Shown here one piece after another: positions 9,579 through 18,217 of a stretch of 54,051 bases of DNA. Origin of the DNA: Alphaproteobacteria bacterium (lineage in GTDB: Bacteria > Pseudomonadota > Alphaproteobacteria > UBA8366 > GCA-2717185); contig JAPKDL010000011.1 of NCBI GenBank assembly GCA_028822585.1, positions 1-54,051 on the forward strand, given 5' to 3'. Position numbers and translations under genes: made by a program. Numbering within the stretch: position 1 is the first letter of the stretch; each line of letters opens with the position of its first letter. The notes under the pieces are model-generated. The model did not search any database. It was not told where the DNA came from and was given only the letters and a program-made list of their open reading frames with translations.

Positions 9579-11213
9579 ATGCCTCCCTCTAATGACAAAC
9601 ACACAACGGTGGCGGATTTATTGATCGCGCGGTTGAAGGAATGCGGGCTGCAACGGATATTTGGCGTCCCCGGCGGCGGCAGCAGTATGGACGTGATCGA
9701 CGCGGCGCGCCGCGTCGGTGTTGAATTCGTCCTGACCCGACGTGAAGATTCAGGCCTGGTCATGGCGGCCGTCACGGCCTGGCTATCTGACGCGCCGGGG
9801 CTAGCGTTGGCGACCAAGGGTCCTGGCGTTTCTTCCGCCGCAAATGGATTGGCGTCGGCGTATTTGGATCGCGCGCCAGTAATGTTTATCTCGGATGGTT
9901 TCGAAGAAGACGAACTGACCTATGTCTCGCACCAACATTTTGACCAGGCTGCGTTATTAGGGCCCGTCACGAAAGGCTTCAGCTTACTGGACGGCGATAA
10001 CCCCGCCGCCCAAATTAATTCTTTGATTCAAACCATGACAAGCGCGCCAAAGGGGCCGACCTATGTGGAAATGACAGGTGCGGCGGCACAGCGTGGAATT
10101 ACTGTAGGACCAGATTTGCCCGCGCCGACAATGGTTGAGGCGCCCAGCAACGACCAACTTGATAAGGCCAAAGCGTTGATAGCCGTCGCCAAACGACCGG
10201 TTGTGATCGCCGGATTGGAAGCGGCCACGGCGGAAAACGCCACCGCCATTCGCGACACGGTTAAAGCCTTGAACGCGCCCGCGCTCGTCACTTATATGGC
10301 CAAGGGCGTCATCCCTGATCGGGACGCTAATTTCGCCGGCATATTCACGGGTGGACAAGCTGAATTCGCCTGCGTTTCGGAGGCCGACCTCATCATCCTG
10401 GCTGGTCTCGATCCGGTTGAACTCATTCGCAAGCCCTGGGCCTATTCAGCGCCCGTGATCGACATCAGCGAGTTTCAACACCCGAAACATTATATGATCC
10501 CTAATTGTGGACTCTATGGTCCAGTCGCTACAACGTTGGAACAACTGGCAGACTGTTTGACGCCGTCCGAATGGACCACGCCGGAAATTACAGCGCATTT
10601 GGATCGCTTTCATCAGGCTATGTCATTTAAAGAACGGCCCAGCCTGACGCCGGTGGATATCGTCAAAATGGCGGCGACTGCATTTTGTGACAACCCCGAT
10701 AAGGCGCCGCGTCTGGCGGTGGATGCGGGCGCTCATATGTTTTCTGCCATCGCCTTTTGGCCGGCAAGCCATGCGCTTGACGTGTTGATCTCCAACGGGT
10801 TGGCTACAATGGCGTTCGCGCTGCCCGCCGGATTGGCCGCAGCCCTGCATGACCCCCAACGCGGCGCGGTCGCCATGACTGGCGACGGCGGCCTTATGAT
10901 GTGCATGGGCGAATTGGTCACCGCCGCACAGCAACAAGCGAATTTGACGGTCATCGTTTTCAACGACGGCTCGCTGTCGCTGATCGATATCAAGCGCCAG
11001 GAAATACAATTGCCAGATTTGGGCTTTAGTTGGAATCGTCCGGACTTCGCAGCGGCGGCGCGGGGTTTTGGCTGCACGGCGTGGCGGGTCACAGATGCGG
11101 CTGAACTTGAAGACGCACTGAACAATGCCGCGGCGACAAGCGGCCCGTGCCTCATTGACGTTCATCTTGATCCTGATGGGTATATTGAACAAATGCGAGC
11201 GTTGCGCGGTTAA
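9579..11213 (+). CDS. Thiamine-diphosphate-dependent 2-oxoacid enzyme (acetolactate synthase/decarboxylase-like)
   Basis: 544 residues with the three-domain layout of the ALS/benzoylformate decarboxylase superfamily. The N-terminal pyrimidine domain begins LLIARLKECGLQRIFGVPGG and has the proton-relay glutamate at Glu56 (TRREDSGLVMAA). A central domain follows, then a C-terminal pyrophosphate domain with GDGGLMMCMGEL followed after about 20 residues by NDGSLSL, the GDG...N metal/ThDP motif. It starts 5 bases after hyuA with AAGGA upstream. In this operon the aminotransferase could produce a 2-oxoacid that this enzyme decarboxylates or condenses; that link is inference. It is not a clear IlvB because the FAD-contact segment is not recognisable and no small subunit lies nearby. 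Confidence 0.85.
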   Translation: MPPSNDKHTTVADLLIARLKECGLQRIFGVPGGGSSMDVIDAARRVGVEFVLTRREDSGLVMAAVTAWLSDAPGLALATKGPGVSSAANGLASAYLDRAPVMFISDGFEEDELTYVSHQHFDQAALLGPVTKGFSLLDGDNPAAQINSLIQTMTSAPKGPTYVEMTGAAAQRGITVGPDLPAPTMVEAPSNDQLDKAKALIAVAKRPVVIAGLEAATAENATAIRDTVKALNAPALVTYMAKGVIPDRDANFAGIFTGGQAEFACVSEADLIILAGLDPVELIRKPWAYSAPVIDISEFQHPKHYMIPNCGLYGPVATTLEQLADCLTPSEWTTPEITAHLDRFHQAMSFKERPSLTPVDIVKMAATAFCDNPDKAPRLAVDAGAHMFSAIAFWPASHALDVLISNGLATMAFALPAGLAAALHDPQRGAVAMTGDGGLMMCMGELVTAAQQQANLTVIVFNDGSLSLIDIKRQEIQLPDLGFSWNRPDFAAAARGFGCTAWRVTDAAELEDALNNAAATSGPCLIDVHLDPDGYIEQMRALRG

Positions 11214-11234
11214 CGTGAAATGGGGATTTCAAAT

Positions 11235-12410
11235 ATGTTTCAGGCAATCGACGACTGGGCGGAGACATTAGTCAGCGAACAAAAATTGGCGATGACCCAA
11301 ACGACAATCTTCAAATCGGGCGCGACGATTCACACCCACCGCACCGGCGTTACGGATATCACCGGCGACACGCCTTTGCCCGAAGACGCAATTTTCCGCA
11401 TCTATTCCATGACCAAACCAGTAACCGCCGTCGCCGTAATGATGTTGGTCGAAGAGGGGTTGTGCGCCATCAACGACCCGGTCGCCACATACATTCCATC
11501 CTTTGCGAATGGACGGGTCTATCTGTCCGGCGACGCGGACGATTACGAATCCGAACCCGCACGCAGCGACATCACTATTAAACATCTTCTGACACACACA
11601 GGCGGACTGATCTACGCCAATCAAGCGGCGCCAACAATTGCAACGCTTTATAAAAGGACCAACGTCGATTTTTCCGCGCCGCATGACAGCTTCTCCAGCG
11701 CCGTCGATAGCATCGCGGGACTACCACTGGTGTCCCACCCAGGAGATGAGTGGCATTATAGTGTATCCCACGATATTTTGGGACGTCTGGTTGAAGTTCT
11801 TACTGGCCAACCCTTCGACAAATTCCTGCAAACGCGCATTTTCGACCCGCTTGGCATGGTCGATAGCGGGTTCCAAATTACGCCAGAAAATCACCATCGC
11901 CTGGTCGCCAATTACGGATACGATAAAATTACGGGAGACTTGAAAGACATCAGCAACTATTCCGCCAGCCGGTTCTTCAACGGCGGCACGTTGCTGTCCG
12001 GCGGCGGGGGGCTTGTCTCCACCTCGGCGGATTACTTGCGGTTCGCGCGAATGATGTTGAATTGTGGGGAATTGGACGGCGCGCGTTTGCTGAAACCTGA
12101 AACGGTCGCCACAATGACCACGAATCAACTTAAAAATGATTTGCCCGATTCAGGTGAATTGATACATAGCGGGGCCAACATGACCGGCATCGGGTTCGGG
12201 TTGATCGGCGCCGTCATGGTTGATCCAGCGAGCGCTGCATTCGCCGGATCCAAAGGCGATTATTGCTGGGGCGGGGCCGCGAGCACCTATTTCTGGATAG
12301 ACCCGTCGGAAGCTATGATCGTCATATTCCTAACGCAGCTTATGCCGTCTTCCGCCATGCCGTTGCGCCAGGACCTTCGGCGGATGGTCTACAACGCCAT
12401 CGCTAGCTAA
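11235..12410 (+). CDS. Serine hydrolase of the beta-lactamase/class C esterase (EstB-like) family
   Basis: 391 residues from the ATG at 11235, which has GGGGA 9 bases upstream; an ATG at 11220 lacks such a site. The SxxK motif is Ser58-Met-Thr-Lys61 (RIYSMTKPVTA), the Tyr of the YxN-type motif is Tyr175 in WHYSVSHDILG, and a WGGAAST block near the C-terminus stands in for KTG. This is the penicillin-binding fold used by esterases, D-aminopeptidases and amide hydrolases. There is no signal peptide, so it acts in the cytoplasm rather than as a secreted beta-lactamase. It is the last gene of the operon, and opening of a lactam, lactone or ester intermediate fits. It overlaps the convergent aminotransferase by 8 bases. 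Confidence 0.85.
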   Translation: MFQAIDDWAETLVSEQKLAMTQTTIFKSGATIHTHRTGVTDITGDTPLPEDAIFRIYSMTKPVTAVAVMMLVEEGLCAINDPVATYIPSFANGRVYLSGDADDYESEPARSDITIKHLLTHTGGLIYANQAAPTIATLYKRTNVDFSAPHDSFSSAVDSIAGLPLVSHPGDEWHYSVSHDILGRLVEVLTGQPFDKFLQTRIFDPLGMVDSGFQITPENHHRLVANYGYDKITGDLKDISNYSASRFFNGGTLLSGGGGLVSTSADYLRFARMMLNCGELDGARLLKPETVATMTTNQLKNDLPDSGELIHSGANMTGIGFGLIGAVMVDPASAAFAGSKGDYCWGGAASTYFWIDPSEAMIVIFLTQLMPSSAMPLRQDLRRMVYNAIAS

Positions 12411-13581
12411 GCGGCAATGCGCGCTGTAACCGATTCATGCCTTCTGCGATGGTTTCCAAGGATGTGGCGAAGGAGAGGCGCAAGTAATGGTCGCACGACG
12501 CGCCATACGCGCTGCCCGGCGTCAAAATAACCCCGCTCTCATTTAACAATTTATCGGCGACGGCCTTGCTACCGCCCCACGCTTCGGGGATTTGCGCCAA
12601 CGCGTAGAAGGTGCCTTCCGGTAACGGACATATAACGCCTTCGATCTGATTAAGTCCCCGCGCGACGGCGTTGCGCCGTTCCATGTATTCATTGCGCATT
12701 TCCTCAACGAAAGGCAAACCATACTCAAACGCGGCGACGGCGGCGTATTGAATTATGCTGGCCGCGCACCGGGTGGTGATGTGATTAATCTTCGTCAACA
12801 CGGGTGCCAACGCCTCCGGCGCAATGCAGTACCCAAGCCGCCACCCGGTCATGGCGAAGGATTTCGACAGGCTGGTGGCGATGACGGTCCGCGACGCCGC
12901 ATCCGGGCTGACCGACGAGATAGATATATGTTCCGAACCTTCGTAAACCAACTCGCTATAGACCTCATCGGCGATGATCCACAGGTCATGTTTTTCCGCA
13001 ACGTCGGCAATGCCCACCAACTCATCCCGAGACAGAACCCGGCCTGTTGGGTTCCACGGGGTATTTACGATGATCGCGCGTGTCTTCGGCGTGACGGCGG
13101 CGGCAATGCGGTCAGCCTCCACAATGAACCGCCCCTCGACGGTTGGCATCGCAACGCCAACAGGGACGCCGCCAGATAATTTAACCATCTGCCGATACGG
13201 TCCCCAAAACGGTTCAATCACAATCACTTCGTCGCCAGGGTCCAGAACAGCGCGCATGATTGTCGACAACGCGCCGTAGGACCCGTTCGTCACCACGATG
13301 GCGCTGGAATCCACCTTAATCCGATGACGCGTTCTTTCATAATCAACAATGGCGGCGCGGAGTTCCAGCAACCCGGCGGGGTCCACGTACTTGCCGTGAC
13401 CCTGTTGTATCGCCTGAATCGCCGCCTCGCTTACCGGCGGCGGCACATCGAAATCTGGCTCACCGACGCCAAAATCAACAATTTTCATACCTTTGGCTTC
13501 CAACGCATCCGCCGCACGGCGCATCGCGACGACGGTGGAACCACCAGTGGACTGGGCGAATTCAGATATTTTAGGGGACAT
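12403..13581 (-). CDS. Class I/II PLP-dependent aminotransferase (aspartate aminotransferase-like)
   Basis: 392 residues with fold-type I motifs: the substrate-binding NTPWNPTG (Asn177-Gly180), the PLP-ring aspartate Asp205 in WIIADEVYSE and the Schiff-base Lys240 in SLSKSFAMTGWRLGY. The arginine that binds the alpha-carboxylate is expected in the HYLRLSFA block near the C-terminus. The start ATG is preceded by GGAG at the right distance. It sits between the two hyuAB units, convergent with the first and divergent (146 bases) from the second, so it may share control with hyuA copy 2. The amino donor cannot be deduced. Confidence 0.9.
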   Translation of the reverse strand: MSPKISEFAQSTGGSTVVAMRRAADALEAKGMKIVDFGVGEPDFDVPPPVSEAAIQAIQQGHGKYVDPAGLLELRAAIVDYERTRHRIKVDSSAIVVTNGSYGALSTIMRAVLDPGDEVIVIEPFWGPYRQMVKLSGGVPVGVAMPTVEGRFIVEADRIAAAVTPKTRAIIVNTPWNPTGRVLSRDELVGIADVAEKHDLWIIADEVYSELVYEGSEHISISSVSPDAASRTVIATSLSKSFAMTGWRLGYCIAPEALAPVLTKINHITTRCAASIIQYAAVAAFEYGLPFVEEMRNEYMERRNAVARGLNQIEGVICPLPEGTFYALAQIPEAWGGSKAVADKLLNESGVILTPGSAYGASCDHYLRLSFATSLETIAEGMNRLQRALPLS

Positions 13582-13727
13582 GGTGCAACAAGCTCCGTTG
13601 GCTCATGGTTTGATTTAAGGTACTAAATTCGGCACATAATACTCGCCGCGCATGGGAACTCTAGGAACAATCCATTCGCGGCCTCAACATCGTACAAATT
13701 AATCAGATTGTCAGGATCATAACGAAT

Positions 13728-15839
13728 ATGTCTCAACCGTCTTGCCGTCTCTCCATCGATGTCGGCGGCACCTTTACCGATGTCGTATTACTAGATGAAG
13801 TTTCTGGCGAAATTCGCTTCGCCAAAGTGTCTAGCACCCCATCCGACCCGTCGGAGGGATCTCTAAACGCCGCCGAAACAATTCTTTTGGCGCATGGCGC
13901 AGCGGCGGAAAGCGTCTCCGACCTTATCCACGCAACAACAGTGGCCACCAACGCCGTGTTGGAAGCCGACGGCGCGTGTACTGGATTGATTACGACGCGA
14001 GGGTTTCGCGACACGCTCGAAATGCGTCGGGAAGGCCGGTATGACATCTATGACTTGAATATTCAGGCGCCGCCACCTTTGGTCCCGCGAGAGCGGCGGA
14101 TGGAAATCGACGAACGGATCACGTTTGATGGTGAAGTTTTGACGCCGCTGAACGACGATCAGATTATAGCTGTCATTACCGACCTTGTGGACACTCACAA
14201 GATCGACGCGCTCGCCATTTGCCTGTTGCATGGTTACGCACACCCGGGACATGAAATGCGTGTAGCAGACATTGCAGCGCGCCATTTTCCTGATTTGACT
14301 GTCAGCGTGTCACATGACGTTGCGGGCGAAATTCGCGAATTTGAACGCGTATCGACGACCGTGGTCGACGCTTATGTCAAACCGCTGGCACAACGTTACA
14401 TCACCCGCCTGGCGGGTGGCCTGCGCGCGATGAAAATGCCCCGCGACCCTGCTATCATGCTGTCCCATGGCGGCGTGGGTCCGGCGGAGGAAGTTGTCCA
14501 ACGCTTCCCTGTACGTATGATCGAATCCGGCCCGGCCGCAGGCGCCATCGCGGCGGCCTATTTCGCGCGAAACGCGCTCAGCCAACCCCACGCCATCGCG
14601 TTCGACATGGGCGGCACAACGGCAAAAATGTCTGTTATTCAAGACGGCGAACCCACCGTCGCCAATGAATATGAAGTTGGCCATGCGCACCGATTTAAAC
14701 CCGGCAGCGGCTATCCCTTACAAATTTCGGCCATTGAATTGCTTGAAATTGGCGCGGGCGGCGGCTCTATCGCCTATGTAAACGATCTGGGCCTTCTCAA
14801 GGTCGGCCCCCGATCCGCAGGCGCGGTCCCCGGTCCCGCCTGTTATGGCCGGGGCGGCGAGTTACCGACGGTCACCGACGCAGACCTTATCCTTGGCTAT
14901 CTCGACGCCGGTTATTTTCTGGGCGGTGATATGAACTTGGATGTTAATTTGGCGCGCCAGGCGATCCAGACACATTTAGCCGAACCTCTGAATATGTCCG
15001 TTGAACAAGCCGCCCATGGTGTTCACGAAGTGGTCAATGAACATATGGCGGCCGCGACGCGGGCCCACGCGGCGGAAAAAGGCATCGACCTACGTCATTT
15101 CGCCATGATCGCGTTTGGCGGCGCCGGTCCCGTGCACGCCGACGGGTTGGTGCGGACACTGGGTCTGTCACAAGTTCTTTACCCGTTTGGCGCCGGGGTT
15201 GCATCGGCCATCGGTTGCCTGAGCGCGCCTGCAGCAGTCGATTTGGTTGGCCCTTATTTTTCACCCCTCGGCAGCGTCAATTGGAATACTGTCAAAGATG
15301 AATTCGCGCGAATGCATGCCAACGGTGAAGGAATTTTATCATCCATCGCCGCGCCCGGCAGCAACATCATGAAGCGATCCGCCGATATGCGTTGCAAAGG
15401 ACAAGGATATTCTGTCACCGTCGCCATTCCCGACGACGCTGCGCTTGGTGACTCTCTCGTCGGTACATTGCGCGGTGCCTTCACCACGGCGTACGGGGCC
15501 GTCCATGGGCATAAGCCGCCCGATGTGCCTCTTGAAATTGTCGCGTTGCGCGCTCGCATTGAAAACCCCAGACCAGATAATGACCTGTTGCTGAAGAACG
15601 CCCCCACCGAAGCGGGGAATGTGTTAAAGGGCAAACGGAGAATGTATTTCAACGCGACTGAAGGTTATATCGACACGCCGGTTTATGATCGCTACGCGTT
15701 AACTAACGGCGCTGAATTCAATGGCCCAGCTATTATTGAAGAACGTGAAACCAGCATTCTCATTGGTCCTGATATGCGGTTTTGGGTAGATGAATTCGCC
15801 AATGTCATTGCAGAATCAACGAAAGGCGGAGGCGCATAA
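13728..15839 (+). CDS. hyuA: HyuA-family hydantoinase A / oxoprolinase subunit (copy 2)
   Basis: 703 residues, the same length as copy 1 but clearly diverged. The N-terminal ATP motif reads SIDVGGTFTDVVLLDE; later blocks are FDMGGTTAKMSVIQDG, IGAGGGSIAYVNDLG and FGGAGPVHADGL. Compared with copy 1, the AGAGGGSI and PGPACYGxGG blocks are nearly identical while the substrate-proximal N-terminal third differs most. It pairs with the HyuB gene 1 base downstream, giving A-B order, opposite to copy 1. An AGGA-like site lies upstream of the ATG. It is an ATP-dependent ring-opening or carboxylating subunit with unknown substrate. Confidence 0.92.
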   Translation: MSQPSCRLSIDVGGTFTDVVLLDEVSGEIRFAKVSSTPSDPSEGSLNAAETILLAHGAAAESVSDLIHATTVATNAVLEADGACTGLITTRGFRDTLEMRREGRYDIYDLNIQAPPPLVPRERRMEIDERITFDGEVLTPLNDDQIIAVITDLVDTHKIDALAICLLHGYAHPGHEMRVADIAARHFPDLTVSVSHDVAGEIREFERVSTTVVDAYVKPLAQRYITRLAGGLRAMKMPRDPAIMLSHGGVGPAEEVVQRFPVRMIESGPAAGAIAAAYFARNALSQPHAIAFDMGGTTAKMSVIQDGEPTVANEYEVGHAHRFKPGSGYPLQISAIELLEIGAGGGSIAYVNDLGLLKVGPRSAGAVPGPACYGRGGELPTVTDADLILGYLDAGYFLGGDMNLDVNLARQAIQTHLAEPLNMSVEQAAHGVHEVVNEHMAAATRAHAAEKGIDLRHFAMIAFGGAGPVHADGLVRTLGLSQVLYPFGAGVASAIGCLSAPAAVDLVGPYFSPLGSVNWNTVKDEFARMHANGEGILSSIAAPGSNIMKRSADMRCKGQGYSVTVAIPDDAALGDSLVGTLRGAFTTAYGAVHGHKPPDVPLEIVALRARIENPRPDNDLLLKNAPTEAGNVLKGKRRMYFNATEGYIDTPVYDRYALTNGAEFNGPAIIEERETSILIGPDMRFWVDEFANVIAESTKGGGA

Positions 15840-15840
15840 C

Positions 15841-17427
15841 ATGACCCAATTAACAACTGCCGCCCCCGCCAGCACCACACTCGACCCTATCACGACCGAA
15901 GTACTGTGGACACGACTGATCTCCGTCGTTGATGAAGCGGCGTTGACACTGCATCGAGTGTCGTTTTCCACCGTTGTACGCGAGTCGCATGACTATTCAT
16001 GCATGCTTCTAGACCCAAAAGGACAAGCGGTCGCACAGGCGACGCGGAGCATTCCGTCGTTTATCGGCACGCTGCCGATGTCGGTCCGCGCCTTTTTGAA
16101 ACGTTACCCGGGGGGAACGCTCAAGCCCGGCGATGTATTGATCAGCAACGACCCCTGGATCGGCACCGGACATTTGCCGGATTTAACCGTCGCGGCCCCA
16201 GTCTTTCACAATGGCGTCCTTGTTGGCATGGCGGGCGTGGTTGCGCATATGGCGGATATCGGCGGTCGTCGACGCGCGCCCGACAACCGAGACATCTATG
16301 AAGAAGGCCTGCAAATACCAATCCTCAAACTGTACGAGGCCAGCCAACCCAACGAAACGCTGTTCAGCATTATCCGTCAAAACGTCCGTGTCGCCGATGA
16401 AGTCACGGGCGACATTCACGCCATGGTCGGCGCATGCGAACGGATTCAAACCGGCGTCGACAGACTGTTGAACGAATATGGAATGTCGGACATTTCTGAT
16501 ATCACAACTGCGATTGTCAGCCTGACCGAACAAGGGATGCGGCGCGCCATCACGGCCATTCCCGATGGCGTCTACAAGAGTGTGACGCATATTGACACCT
16601 TTGACACCAACCGGCCGCTCACCATTGTCTGCGAGATTACGATTGACGGAGATCAGATTTTTGTCGACTTCGATGGCAGTTCGCCACAAAACGATTTCCC
16701 ACTGAATTCCGTTCTTGGCTATACGCAGGCCTATTCCATCTACGCCATTAAATGTCTACTGCAACCTGATATCGCCAATAATGAGGGCGGATCGATACCA
16801 ATCACCATAACGGCCCCGGACGGTAGCTTTTTGAACCCGCGCTACCCCGCCGCCGTCGAAGCCCGCGCCTCTGTCGGGCATTACTGCACCAGCGCCATAT
16901 TCAACACGCTCGCTAAAGCGATCCCAGACAGGGTGCCCGCCGAATCTGGCATCCCCTTGCATGGCTTCGCATTATCGGGACATCAGGACGGACGGCCGTT
17001 TTCAACCATTTTCTTTTTCAATGGCGGCCAAGGTGCCCGACCAACTTCGGACGGGTTATCGACCCTAAGTTTCCCAACGAATGTTTCCACAACGCCCATT
17101 GAGCTTCTGGAACGCACCTTACCCATCCGCATCACCGAAAAATCATACCTGCCGGATTCCAGCGGTGCCGGCCAGTTCAAGGGGGGCATGGGTCAGCGTG
17201 TTGCACTCGAAGTCACCGGCGATGATCCGGTGTACGCGGTGTTGCTGTCGCAGCGATTGAAGTACCCGCCTCTTGGACGCCAAGGAGGCGAAAACGGCAG
17301 CCTCGAACAGATCATCCTGAATGGTGAAAACGTCGAAGCGAACAAGCCATTTCGTTTGACGCCTGGCGATGTGCTTATCCTTGATTTGCCCGGCGGCGGC
17401 GGTTACGGCTCACCCGCGACCTCTTAG
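15841..17427 (+). CDS. hyuB: HyuB-family hydantoinase B / oxoprolinase subunit (copy 2)
   Basis: 528 residues from the ATG at 15841, chosen because GGAGG sits 8 bases upstream; a longer in-frame start at 15790 lies inside hyuA. Family blocks are TEVLWTRLISVVDEAALTLH, the GDVLISNDPWIGTGHLPDLT block and the C-terminal LDLPGGGGYGSP. The spacer between hyuA and hyuB is one base, so the subunits are made in equal amounts. A histidine/aspartate-rich metal site is expected from the family around the NDPWIGTGH motif. The paired aminotransferase at 12403-13581 lies divergently upstream. Confidence 0.92.
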   Translation: MTQLTTAAPASTTLDPITTEVLWTRLISVVDEAALTLHRVSFSTVVRESHDYSCMLLDPKGQAVAQATRSIPSFIGTLPMSVRAFLKRYPGGTLKPGDVLISNDPWIGTGHLPDLTVAAPVFHNGVLVGMAGVVAHMADIGGRRRAPDNRDIYEEGLQIPILKLYEASQPNETLFSIIRQNVRVADEVTGDIHAMVGACERIQTGVDRLLNEYGMSDISDITTAIVSLTEQGMRRAITAIPDGVYKSVTHIDTFDTNRPLTIVCEITIDGDQIFVDFDGSSPQNDFPLNSVLGYTQAYSIYAIKCLLQPDIANNEGGSIPITITAPDGSFLNPRYPAAVEARASVGHYCTSAIFNTLAKAIPDRVPAESGIPLHGFALSGHQDGRPFSTIFFFNGGQGARPTSDGLSTLSFPTNVSTTPIELLERTLPIRITEKSYLPDSSGAGQFKGGMGQRVALEVTGDDPVYAVLLSQRLKYPPLGRQGGENGSLEQIILNGENVEANKPFRLTPGDVLILDLPGGGGYGSPATS

Positions 17428-17448
17428 GTCAAACAACGGAAACGACTT

Positions 17449-17763
17449 ATGTCCAGCGACTCGATTATTCCTCATCACTATCCACAATCTCCCGTCAGCG
17501 AAAATACGGGTTGTCCTCGGCATAAAGAAAACACCCTGGAAACCCTTGGAGACTCTGCGCCTGCCACCAAAACCAAAATTGACGCCGCTAACTGGTGGCT
17601 AACGCTCGACCCCGCTCATACAGAGCGGCGCCTATATTTTTGCACACCAAATGTATCACCCGCAAACTTAACACCCACTAAAAAAACACCGATAGATTTT
17701 TGGACAGCATCACATTTTGGTCGAGGTAGATTTCCCGGCGCGCGATTTTCCAACTGCCATTGA
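17449..17763 (+). CDS. Possible small protein downstream of hyuB copy 2 (uncertain)
   Basis: An ATG 21 bases after hyuB with GGAAACG upstream opens 104 codons, ending inside the convergent Rieske beta-subunit gene (86-base overlap). The first 70 residues (for example KTKIDAANWWLTLDP and ERRLYFCTPN) look protein-like. HyuAB-type carboxylases sometimes carry a small third subunit in this position, but I cannot match this sequence to one. A possible hairpin (17612-17628) lies inside it. It may equally be a non-coding spacer. Confidence 0.25.
   Translation: MSSDSIIPHHYPQSPVSENTGCPRHKENTLETLGDSAPATKTKIDAANWWLTLDPAHTERRLYFCTPNVSPANLTPTKKTPIDFWTASHFGRGRFPGARFSNCH
17612..17642 (+). terminator. Weak candidate intrinsic terminator after the hyuAB copy 2 unit
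   Basis: A 6-bp GC-only stem (CCGCTC / GAGCGG) with a 5-base loop, followed after about ten bases by a T-run. The distance to the T-run is longer than ideal, and the site would lie inside the uncertain ORF at 17449-17763, so only one of the two is likely to be right. Confidence 0.25.
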
Positions 17764-18217
17764 CCCGACGAAGCGTATCGTTGCGCTTGCCCACGAAAAT
17801 ATTCTGTTCGTCTTCCAAACGATTGCGATATACCAAAAAACGGCACCGGGTCTTCACTTCATCCAGGCCGTCAGAACTTTCCAGTACACGCAAATTGCTG
17901 ATCATATGCGAGGTGCGCGACGGCGGCTGTTCTGCCCAGTGAAGTCCTGTAGCCAATTGCGCCACGCGTTGCCGAATTGTTTCAATGCCTTCGTCAATCC
18001 AGTTTACGTCTTCATCTTCGATAGTAAATTCCCGGCCTGTATCATCCGATGCCGTGTTCCGCGCCATCGGCATCCAGTAGCGAATATCGTCGGTCAACAA
18101 CGCCAACCAATCTTCGTATCGCCGAGCATCCAGAAGATCGGCTTCAAAAGCGAGAAACTCGCCAACGTCTTCCTTTAACAAAAGCCGTTGCAGTTCGGCT
18201 TGGGCATCAATCCCCAT
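17678..18217 (-). CDS. Aromatic-ring-hydroxylating dioxygenase beta subunit
   Basis: 179 residues with the SnoaL/NTF2-like cone fold of the small subunit of Rieske non-heme iron oxygenases. Typical features are the FLAFEADLLDARRYEDWLAL start, the DDIRYWMPMARN strand, LATGLHWAEQPPSRTSHMIS and the C-terminal SWKIARREIYLDQNVM. The beta subunit has a structural role in the alpha3beta3 hexamer. The start is set by GGAGGTAGCTC directly upstream and the gene overlaps the alpha-subunit stop by 11 bases, so the two are translationally coupled. No ferredoxin or reductase component is encoded nearby, so electrons must come from elsewhere, conceivably the reductase at 44498. Confidence 0.92.
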   Translation of the reverse strand: MGIDAQAELQRLLLKEDVGEFLAFEADLLDARRYEDWLALLTDDIRYWMPMARNTASDDTGREFTIEDEDVNWIDEGIETIRQRVAQLATGLHWAEQPPSRTSHMISNLRVLESSDGLDEVKTRCRFLVYRNRLEDEQNIFVGKRNDTLRRVNGSWKIARREIYLDQNVMLSKNLSVFF

